From contig CAMFLK010000006.1 of NCBI GenBank assembly GCA_945957135.1, positions 1 to 43,869 of the forward strand: DNA of 43,869 nucleotides. The letters run 5' to 3'. Position numbers and translations under genes: made by a program. Below, piece by piece: positions 24,841 through 32,639 of this stretch (positions are counted from its first letter, which is position 1; the number at the start of each line of letters is the position of its first letter). Below the pieces are notes generated by a model, which saw only the letters and a program-made list of their open reading frames with translations, did not search any database and was not told the DNA's origin. Source of the stretch: an uncultured Rhodospirillales bacterium (lineage in GTDB: Bacteria; Pseudomonadota; Alphaproteobacteria; Acetobacterales; Acetobacteraceae).

Positions 24841-25660
24841 GCGCGGCCATCTGCCGGCGACCCTGGCGGGGCTGGCGCTGCTGCTGGTGCTGAACGTGCT
24901 GCCGCTCGCCTGGGGGGTGCTGACCTCGTTCAAGAGCGGCGGCGACATTCTGAGTTACCCGCCGCAGCTGTTCTTCCGCCCCACCCTCGCCCATTACCAG
25001 CGGGTGATCGCCGAGGGGTTCAGCCACCGCCTGCTGGTCAGCCTGCTCGACTCGTTGGCCGCGGTGGGTCTGACCCTGCTGGTCGCCATCCCCGCCGCCT
25101 ATGCGTTCGACCGCGGCCGCTTCGCCCTGCGCCGGCCGCTCTATCTGCTGGTGGTGGCTTGCATCCCCCTGGCCCTCGGCGCCTCGGCGCTGATCATCCC
25201 CGCCTATATCTGGTTCATGCGCCTCGGCCTGAACGACACGGTGGTGGTGCTGCCGCTGATCTATGCCGGCTACCAGATTCCCATGGCGATCTGGATCGTC
25301 AAGAACGCCATCGAGGTGGTGCCGGTCGAGCTGGACGAGGCGGCGACGATCGACGGCTGCACCCATTTCGGCGTGTTGTGGCGGATGATCCTGCCGCTGG
25401 CGCGCTCGGGCATCGGGGCGGCGGCGATCCTGGCCTTCGTCGGCTCGTGGAACGAGTTCCTGGCCGGCTCGGTGATGGTGGACGCGCTGGCGCTGAAGCC
25501 GGTGCAGCCGGCGATCTATGCCTTCGTCGGCTTCTTCGGCCGCGAATGGGGGCCGCTGACCGCCGCCGCCAGCCTGGCGATCCTGCCGGTGGTGGCGGTG
25601 TTTGCGCTGTTCGGCCGGCTGATCATTTCCGGACTGACCAGTGGGGGCGTGAAGGGGTGA
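24833..25660 (+). CDS. Sugar ABC transporter permease (MalG type)
   Basis: EAA loop LDEAATIDGCTHFGVLWRMILPLARSG; multi-TM. Confidence 0.92.
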   Translation: MSRRGHLPATLAGLALLLVLNVLPLAWGVLTSFKSGGDILSYPPQLFFRPTLAHYQRVIAEGFSHRLLVSLLDSLAAVGLTLLVAIPAAYAFDRGRFALRRPLYLLVVACIPLALGASALIIPAYIWFMRLGLNDTVVVLPLIYAGYQIPMAIWIVKNAIEVVPVELDEAATIDGCTHFGVLWRMILPLARSGIGAAAILAFVGSWNEFLAGSVMVDALALKPVQPAIYAFVGFFGREWGPLTAAASLAILPVVAVFALFGRLIISGLTSGGVKG

Positions 25661-27357
25661 TCTGGGACGCGATCATCGTGGGCGGCGGCAGCGCCGGCTG
25701 CGTGCTGGCCGGCCGGCTGTCGGAAGACCCAAGCCTACGCGTGCTGCTGATCGAGGCGGGGCGCGACGTGAAGCCCGGCGAGGAAGGCGCGGCGATCCTG
25801 GACATGTATCCCGGCCGCGCCGCCTTCGACCCCGCCAACCACTGGCCCGGCCTGCGCGCCCGCTTCCAGCCGGTGGGCGACAACGCGCAGGACCGGCCCG
25901 AGCCACGCCCCTACGAGCAGGCGCGGTTGATCGGCGGCGGCTCCAGCATCAACGGCCAGATCGCCAATCGCGGCACGCCCGAGGACTACGATGGCTGGGT
26001 GGCGGCCGGCGCCACCGGTTGGGGGTGGCAGGACGTGCTGCCCTACTTCATCCGCCTGGAAACCGACCTCGCCCGCCACGGCCCCCTGCATGGCACGTCC
26101 GGTCCCATTCCGATCCACCGCATCCCCCGCGCGCAATGGCCCGGCTTTTCCCATGCCGTGGAACGCGCGCTGGCGGCGCGCGGGTTCCGCGACATCGACG
26201 ACCAGAACGGCGTGTTCACCGACGGGTATTTCCCGCAGACCCTGTCCAATGACGGCACCCACCGCGTGTCGGCCGCGCGCGGCTATCTCACCGCCGCGGT
26301 GCGGGCACGGCCCAACCTGCGTGTCATGGCCGGGCGGCAGGTGCGTGGCCTGGCGATGGACGGACCCATCGCGCGCGGCGTGGTGGTGGAGGGCGCGCCG
26401 CCGGAGACCATCGCCGGGCGCGTGGTGATCGTCAGCGCCGGCGCCATCCACAGCCCCGCACTGCTGATGCGCGCGGGCATCGGCCCGGCGGCGGCGCTGC
26501 GCCGGCACGGCATCGCGGTGATCGCCGACCGGCCCGGCGTGGGCGGCAATCTGCAGGAGCATCCGGGCATCTCGCTCGCCGCCTATCTCGCCCCACGCGC
26601 CCGGCTGCGCGGCACCACCCGGCGGCATATCCATCTCGGCCTGCGCTACAGCTCCGGCCTCGCCGGCGGCGCGGCGTCGGACATGTATTTCATGGCCGCG
26701 GCGAAATCGGCCTGGCATCCCCTGGGCCGGCGCATCGGCGCGCTGATCGCCTGGATCAACACGCCGCATTCGCGCGGCCGTGTGCTGCTGCAAGGCGCCG
26801 ACCCGCTTCTGGAGCCGGTCGCCGAGTTCAACCACCTCGCCGACCCGCGCGACGCGGAACGGCTGAAGGACGCGGCGCGGATGATGGGCGCGCTGATGGC
26901 CAGCCCGGACCTGGCGCCCGCATTCCGTGCGGCCGGCCCCGCGAGCTACAGCGGCTTCGCGCGCGCGCTCGGCCGCCAGTCTTTGCGCAACTACCTGATC
27001 AGCGCGCCGCCGGCCTGGCTGCTCGACTGCATTCCGCCGCTGCAGGCCACATTCTTCCGCCATGTCGTCAGCAACGGCGTCAGGCTCGCGGACCTGCTCG
27101 GCGATGACGACGCGCTGGACGCCTATGTGCGCGCCCGGGTGTTCGGCCAGTGGCACCCCGCCGGCACCTGCCGCATGGGCGACCAGGCGGCGCCCGACAG
27201 CGTGGTGGACCCGGCCGGCCGGGTGATCGGCGCCGAGGGGCTGCGGGTGGCCGACGCCTCGGTGATGCCGCTCATTCCCCGCGCCAACCTGAACATCCCG
27301 GTGATCATGATCGCCGAGAAACTGGCCGGGGCGATCCGCGCCGACCTGACGCGGTAA
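25657..27357 (+). CDS. GMC family FAD-dependent oxidoreductase
   Basis: DAIIVGGGSAGCVLAGRLSEDP, GGGSSINGQIANRG, C-terminal WHPAGTCRMG and PRANLNIPVIMIAEK; GTG start overlapping permease TGA. Confidence 0.94.
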   Translation: MIWDAIIVGGGSAGCVLAGRLSEDPSLRVLLIEAGRDVKPGEEGAAILDMYPGRAAFDPANHWPGLRARFQPVGDNAQDRPEPRPYEQARLIGGGSSINGQIANRGTPEDYDGWVAAGATGWGWQDVLPYFIRLETDLARHGPLHGTSGPIPIHRIPRAQWPGFSHAVERALAARGFRDIDDQNGVFTDGYFPQTLSNDGTHRVSAARGYLTAAVRARPNLRVMAGRQVRGLAMDGPIARGVVVEGAPPETIAGRVVIVSAGAIHSPALLMRAGIGPAAALRRHGIAVIADRPGVGGNLQEHPGISLAAYLAPRARLRGTTRRHIHLGLRYSSGLAGGAASDMYFMAAAKSAWHPLGRRIGALIAWINTPHSRGRVLLQGADPLLEPVAEFNHLADPRDAERLKDAARMMGALMASPDLAPAFRAAGPASYSGFARALGRQSLRNYLISAPPAWLLDCIPPLQATFFRHVVSNGVRLADLLGDDDALDAYVRARVFGQWHPAGTCRMGDQAAPDSVVDPAGRVIGAEGLRVADASVMPLIPRANLNIPVIMIAEKLAGAIRADLTR

Positions 27358-27429
27358 GTCACCGCCGGCCGCTGTCCAAGCCCCGGAAATGTGCCATCAT
27401 CCCGGCCCCGCGATGAACCGGAGACCGGC

Positions 27430-28464
27430 TTGCCCACCACCGCCGCCGCCCAGCAGGTCTCCGTCCGCTCCCAGGCCGTGACCGCGCGCCTCACCCGCGC
27501 GGCCATCTTCCTCACGGTTGGCCTCGGCGCCGGGGTGGAGGCGGAGGCGAAGACGCGGCAGCTCTGCGCCGACCTGTCCTCGCTGGTGCGTGGGGTGGGC
27601 TTTCGCGCGGCCGATGGCGGGCTGTCCTGCATCCTCGGCATCGGCGCCGACGCCTGGGACCGGCTGTTCGGCGCGCCCAGGCCCAGGGAATTGCACAGGT
27701 TCCGCGAAATCAACGGCGTGCATCACGCCCCCGCAACACCTGGCGACCTGCTGATCCACATCCGCGCCGCGCGAACCGATCTCTGCTTCGAACTGGCCAC
27801 ACAGATCATGTCCCGGCTGGCCGGCGCCGCCACGGTGATCGACGAGGTACACGGCTTCCGCTACTTCGACGACCGCGATCTGCTGGGATTCGTGGACGGC
27901 ACCGAAAATCCCGTGGATCAGGACGCGATCGACGCCACGGTGATCGGCGCCGAAGACCCCGCCTTCGCGGGTGGCAGCTACGTCATCACCCAGAAATACC
28001 TGCACGACCTCGGCAAGTGGAACGCCATCCCCGTCGAGCAGCAGGAACGCATCGTCGGGCGGCAGAAGCTGTCGGACATCGAGCTGGAAGAGGCGGCCAA
28101 GCCCAGCTACGCCCACAACGTTCTCACCAATATCGAGGAGAACGGGGAGCCGTTGCAGATCCTGCGCGACAACATGCCGTTCGGCGAAATCGGCAAGGGC
28201 GAGTTCGGCACCTATTTCATCGGCTACGCCCGTTCGCCCAGCCGGATCGAGCGGATGCTCGACAACATGTTCATCGGCCTGCCGCCGGGCAACTACGACC
28301 GGCTGCTCGACGTCAGCCGGGCGGTGACGGGCACGCTGTTCTTCGTGCCCTCCGCCGCCTTCCTCGATGCCGTCACGCCGGAACCGGCCGCCGCCGCAAC
28401 GGCGCCATTCCCCGACTCATCGCTGCGTATTGGCTCCCTGAAAGACGAGGCAGGCCATGAATAA
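27430..28464 (+). CDS. DyP-type peroxidase with C-terminal encapsulin-targeting peptide
   Basis: GFVDGTENP, YAHNVL (haem His region), ILRDNMPFG, FIGYARSP; tail DSSLRIGSLKDEAGHE. Start uncertain: TTG 27430 with GGAG upstream, or 27391. Confidence 0.93.
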   Translation: MPTTAAAQQVSVRSQAVTARLTRAAIFLTVGLGAGVEAEAKTRQLCADLSSLVRGVGFRAADGGLSCILGIGADAWDRLFGAPRPRELHRFREINGVHHAPATPGDLLIHIRAARTDLCFELATQIMSRLAGAATVIDEVHGFRYFDDRDLLGFVDGTENPVDQDAIDATVIGAEDPAFAGGSYVITQKYLHDLGKWNAIPVEQQERIVGRQKLSDIELEEAAKPSYAHNVLTNIEENGEPLQILRDNMPFGEIGKGEFGTYFIGYARSPSRIERMLDNMFIGLPPGNYDRLLDVSRAVTGTLFFVPSAAFLDAVTPEPAAAATAPFPDSSLRIGSLKDEAGHE

Positions 28465-29263
28465 CCTCCACCGCGAACTTGCCCCCATCTCCGACGCCGC
28501 CTGGGCCGAGATCGAGCAGGAAGCATCCCGTACCCTCAAGCGGTACCTCGCGGCGCGGCGTGTGGTGGACGTGCCCGAACCCAAGGGGGTGGGCCTCGCC
28601 GCCGTGGGTACCGGCCATGTCGAGGGCATCGAGGGGCCCGGCGAGGGCATCCAGGCGGCGCGCCGCCTCGCCGATCCGCTGGTGGAACTGCGCGTTCCCT
28701 TCGCCCTGTCCCGCCAGGCCATCGACGACGTGGAACGCGGCTCCACCGATTCCGACTGGGCACCGCTGAAGGAGGCGGCCCGCCGGATCGCCTTCGCCGA
28801 AGACCGCGCGGTGTTCGATGGCTACCGCGCCGCCGGAATCGGCGGCATCCGCCCGGGCGCCAGCAACCCTGCCCTGCCCCTGCCACCCTCCGTCATGGGC
28901 TACCCCGCCATGGTCGCGCAGGCCGTCAACCAGCTCCGCCTCGCCGGCTGCAACGGTCCCTACCGGCTGGTGCTCGGGGCAGCCCCCTTCACCGCCGTCA
29001 GCGGCGGCACCGATGACGGTTACCCCATCCTCCAGCACATCCTGCGCCTCATCGACGGCGACATCGTCTGGGCACCGTCCATCCAGGGCGGCCTGGTGCT
29101 GACCACCCGCGGCGGCGACTTCGAGCTGGATCTCGGCCAGGACATCTCGATCGGCTATCTCCGCCATACCGACACCGAGGTGACGCTGTACTTCCAGGAG
29201 AGCTTCACCTTCCGGCTGCTGACAACGGAAGCCGCCGTGGCGCTCCTCCCGGCCGCAGGGTAG
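28457..29263 (+). CDS. Family 1 encapsulin shell protein (linocin/CFP29-like)
   Basis: MNNLHRELAPISDAAWAEIEQEASRTLKRYLAARRVVDV, ...LADPLVELRVPFALSRQAIDDVERGSTDSDWAPLKEAARRIAFAEDRAVFDG, ...SIGYLRHTDTEVTLYFQESFTFRLLTTEAAV. Confidence 0.95.
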   Translation: MNNLHRELAPISDAAWAEIEQEASRTLKRYLAARRVVDVPEPKGVGLAAVGTGHVEGIEGPGEGIQAARRLADPLVELRVPFALSRQAIDDVERGSTDSDWAPLKEAARRIAFAEDRAVFDGYRAAGIGGIRPGASNPALPLPPSVMGYPAMVAQAVNQLRLAGCNGPYRLVLGAAPFTAVSGGTDDGYPILQHILRLIDGDIVWAPSIQGGLVLTTRGGDFELDLGQDISIGYLRHTDTEVTLYFQESFTFRLLTTEAAVALLPAAG

Positions 29264-29269
29264 GGCCCG

Positions 29270-29830
29270 CTATCCCGCCGGCTTCCCCACCGCCTCGAAC
29301 GTCACCTTCAGCACGGCGTCGGGGGTGAGTTTGCGGTTGAACACGGCGCCGGCCGCGTAGCTGTCGGGGTTCTCGCCTTGCTGGAGCCGGCGCAGCGAGG
29401 CGTCCTGCCCGACGATCAGGCGCACGGTCTGGGTGCTGCGGGAGCGGTCGCGCAGCAGCAGGAAGATGGGGGCGGGGCGGCCCTGGTCGAAATCCATGAT
29501 GCGGGCGGCAGCGAGGCTCTGGGGCTGCAGGGTGAGATAGGCGCCGCGTTCAACGAACTGCACCGAGGCCATTGTCGGTATTTCCACCTTGCCGACGCGC
29601 AGGGTGAGCGGCTGCTGGCAGCCGGATGTCGGGCAGTCCACGGCGACGGGGTCGCCGAGCTTCGCGCCGGCGGCATCGACCTGGACGAGGGTGACATGCC
29701 ATTGCGCGTTCTCGGGCGCGACGTAGAGCGGGCCGGCGGGCAGCGGCGCCTGCGGCACCTGGGTGTTCGGGCGTGGCTGAGCCAGGGCCGGCCCGGCGGC
29801 CAGGACCGCGATCAGCAGAAACCGTCGCAT
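29270..29830 (-). CDS. Secreted hypothetical protein
   Basis: Signal peptide MRRFLLIAVLAAGPALAQ; Cys pair DCPTSGC; overlaps the glnD stop. Confidence 0.65.
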   Translation of the reverse strand: MRRFLLIAVLAAGPALAQPRPNTQVPQAPLPAGPLYVAPENAQWHVTLVQVDAAGAKLGDPVAVDCPTSGCQQPLTLRVGKVEIPTMASVQFVERGAYLTLQPQSLAAARIMDFDQGRPAPIFLLLRDRSRSTQTVRLIVGQDASLRRLQQGENPDSYAAGAVFNRKLTPDAVLKVTFEAVGKPAG

Positions 29831-32625
29831 CAGGCGGCGCTGGCGGCGCGGCGGCGTTTGGCGGGAACAGGCATCGGTGGGGCTTCCGGCGCGTCCGGCT
29901 CGGCCAGTGCGGCGAGCAGGGCATCGCGCAGCTGGGCCAGCTTGCGTTCGTTCTCCACCTTCAGGCCGAACACGTCCTTCACGTAGAACACGTCCACCGC
30001 CCGGGTGCCGTAGGTGCTGACATGGGCGGAGGCGATCTGCAGCCCCTGGTCGCTGATCGCCGCGGTCACGTCGTGCAGCAACCCGGGCCGGTCGCGCCCG
30101 TTCACTTCCAGCACGGTGTGGGTGTTGGAGGCGCGGTTGTCCACCACCACGCGCGGCGGCACCTGGATGGCGCGCACCCGCTTGCCCAGCAGCGCCCGCG
30201 AGGTCTTGCGGATTTCCGCCGTCAGCCGCAGCCGGCCGGTGAGCGCCTGTTCGATCAGCACGTAGAGGCGGGCGAGGCGATGGGGCGCGTCGAAGGCGCC
30301 GCCATTGGCGTCCTGGATCCAGAACGTGTCGAGCGCCATGCCATTGGTGAGGGTATGGATGCGGGCATCGACGATCGAGGCGCCGGCCACGGCGAGCGCG
30401 CCGGCGATCTTGCTGAACAGCCCGGCATGGTCGGCGGCATAGACGGTCACTTCCGTCACCGCGCGGGCCGGCAGGGGCTGGGTATCGACGGTCAGCGGCG
30501 CCTTGCGGCGTTCCGCGTCGCGGATCAGCCGGGCATGGCGCACATGCGTGTCGGGATCGAAGGACAGCCAGTAGCCCGGGTAGCCGAGCGCCTGGTAGGC
30601 CTCGATATCCGCCGCGTTCCAATCGGCCAGCAGCAGCGCGGCGGCTTCCTTGGCGCGGGCCACCCGCACGTCGCGTTCGGTGGTGGACAGGCCGCCGGCC
30701 AGCACCTCGCCGACCCGCGCGTAGAGCTCGCGCAGCAGCGTGGCCTTCCAGCCGTTCCACACCTTGGAGGAGACGGCGCGCATGTCCGCCACCGTCAGCA
30801 CCAGCAGCAGGCGCAGCCGCTCGGGCGACTGGATGGTCTCGACCAGGTCGAGGATGGTCTTGGGGTCGTCGATGTCGCGCTTGAAGGCGGTCTGGCTGAG
30901 CAGCAGGTGGTGCAGCACCAGCCAGGAGACCATTTCGGTCTCCTCGGCGGACAGGCCGAGCAGCGGGCCCTGTTCGGTGGCGACGTCCGCGCCGAGTTCC
31001 GAGTGGTCGCCGCCACGGCCCTTGGCGATGTCGTGGAACAGCATCGCCACATACAGCGCGCGGCGGGACTGAAGGTGGTCCACCAGGCCGGAGGCGACCG
31101 GCGCGATCTCCGACAGCTCCCCGCGTTCGAGGCTGTTGAGCACGCGGATCGCCTCGATCGTGTGCTCGTCCACCGTAAACACATGATAGGTGTCGAACTG
31201 CATCTGACCGACGATGCGCCGCCAGTCCGGCAGCAAGCGGCCGAGGATGCCGGTCTCGTTCAGCACGGCCATCCAGCGCGCGCCATCGGCCCGGTTGTGT
31301 TCGGCATCGCGCCCGCACAGCAGGTCGAGGAACAGGGCGTTGGCCTCGGGGTCGCCGCGCAACAGTGTCGCGCGGCGCTCGTGACGGATCAGCGCGCGCA
31401 CGGCCAGCGGATGCAGCTTGAGGTCTCGGTCGCGCGCCACCTGCAGGATGCGCAGCATCTGGATCGGCTCGTCGTAGAAGGTGCGGCCGTTGGCGCTGAG
31501 CAGCTGGCCGTCCGCCAGCATGAAGCCCTGGGCGGCCAGCGCCGCGTCGGTGGTGCCGGCGCGGGCGGGGGGGCCGAGGGCCGCGCGCACGATCGCCGGT
31601 TCCAGCACGCGGGTCAGCCGCGTCACGTCGCGGGCGGTGAGGAAGTAGTGGCGCATGAAGCGTTCCACCCCGTCCTGCCGTCCGTGGCGGGTGTAGCCCA
31701 TGCGGGCGCCGACCACGGGTTGCAGGTCGAAGGTCAGGCGCTCCTCGGCACGGCCGGTGACGTAGTGCAGGTGAAAGCGCAGCGCCCAGAGGAAGTCCCA
31801 GGAGCGCAGGGCGTGGCGCACTTCGGCCTCGGTCAGCAGGTTTCCGGTGGGACCGGTGCCGCTGTAGAGGTCGCGCATGTCCAGCGTGCCGAACACGTAT
31901 CGGACCATCCAGTAAAGCGTTTGCAGGTCACGCAGGCCGCCGCGGCCTTCCTTGATGTTGGGTTCCACCACATAGGGGCTGTCACCGTAGCGGCGGTGGC
32001 GCGCGTCGCGCTCGGCCTGCTTGGCGGCGAGATAGCCGGCCGGCCCCGCCTCGGCGCAGGCGATCCCCAAGCGCTCGGTGAATTCGGCGAATAGCGGGGC
32101 GTCGCCGGAAATGCGCCGCGCGTCGAGCATCGAGGTGGTGACGGTGGCGTCGCCCTTCGCCTCGGCCAGGCAGTCGGGAATGGAGCGGGTTGCGTGGCCG
32201 ACCTTCAGGCCGAGATCCCACAGGAAGTAGAGCATGAACTCCACCACCTGCAGCACCGGCGCGGGCGGGTGAGCGGCGGTGAGGAACAGCAGGTCGATAT
32301 CGCTGAACGGTGCCAGCACGCGCCGCCCATAGCCGCCGGTGGCCGCCACGCTCATGCGCGCCGCGCCGATCGGGTGCACGGCCAGGGCGTAGCGGTGCAG
32401 GGCGTCGATCAGCCCGTCCGTGCCATGGGCCAGCATGCGCGCGGCCGTCAGGCCGGGGGTGGCGCCGAGCTCGAAGGTTTCGCGCACATGCGCCTGCAGC
32501 CGGGCGAGTGTGCGGCGGAAGCTGGCCAGCGCCACGTCGCGCGGCACCGGGCCGGATTCGGCCAGCACCTCCTGCAGCAGGGTGTCGTCCGGCGCGGGTT
32601 CGGGTTCGATGAGGGGCGAGAGCAT
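29830..32625 (-). CDS. glnD: Protein-PII uridylyltransferase/uridylyl-removing enzyme
   Basis: Nucleotidyltransferase GGYGRRVLAPFSDIDLLFL, HD domain FHDIAKGRGGDHSELG, two C-terminal ACT domains. Confidence 0.96.
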   Translation of the reverse strand: MLSPLIEPEPAPDDTLLQEVLAESGPVPRDVALASFRRTLARLQAHVRETFELGATPGLTAARMLAHGTDGLIDALHRYALAVHPIGAARMSVAATGGYGRRVLAPFSDIDLLFLTAAHPPAPVLQVVEFMLYFLWDLGLKVGHATRSIPDCLAEAKGDATVTTSMLDARRISGDAPLFAEFTERLGIACAEAGPAGYLAAKQAERDARHRRYGDSPYVVEPNIKEGRGGLRDLQTLYWMVRYVFGTLDMRDLYSGTGPTGNLLTEAEVRHALRSWDFLWALRFHLHYVTGRAEERLTFDLQPVVGARMGYTRHGRQDGVERFMRHYFLTARDVTRLTRVLEPAIVRAALGPPARAGTTDAALAAQGFMLADGQLLSANGRTFYDEPIQMLRILQVARDRDLKLHPLAVRALIRHERRATLLRGDPEANALFLDLLCGRDAEHNRADGARWMAVLNETGILGRLLPDWRRIVGQMQFDTYHVFTVDEHTIEAIRVLNSLERGELSEIAPVASGLVDHLQSRRALYVAMLFHDIAKGRGGDHSELGADVATEQGPLLGLSAEETEMVSWLVLHHLLLSQTAFKRDIDDPKTILDLVETIQSPERLRLLLVLTVADMRAVSSKVWNGWKATLLRELYARVGEVLAGGLSTTERDVRVARAKEAAALLLADWNAADIEAYQALGYPGYWLSFDPDTHVRHARLIRDAERRKAPLTVDTQPLPARAVTEVTVYAADHAGLFSKIAGALAVAGASIVDARIHTLTNGMALDTFWIQDANGGAFDAPHRLARLYVLIEQALTGRLRLTAEIRKTSRALLGKRVRAIQVPPRVVVDNRASNTHTVLEVNGRDRPGLLHDVTAAISDQGLQIASAHVSTYGTRAVDVFYVKDVFGLKVENERKLAQLRDALLAALAEPDAPEAPPMPVPAKRRRAASAA

Positions 32626-32639
32626 TGCGCCGATGATAT

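Noticed and set aside
29773-32094. 773-aa plus-strand ORF antisense to glnD
   Set aside because: Shadow ORF with no domain; glnD is strongly supported.
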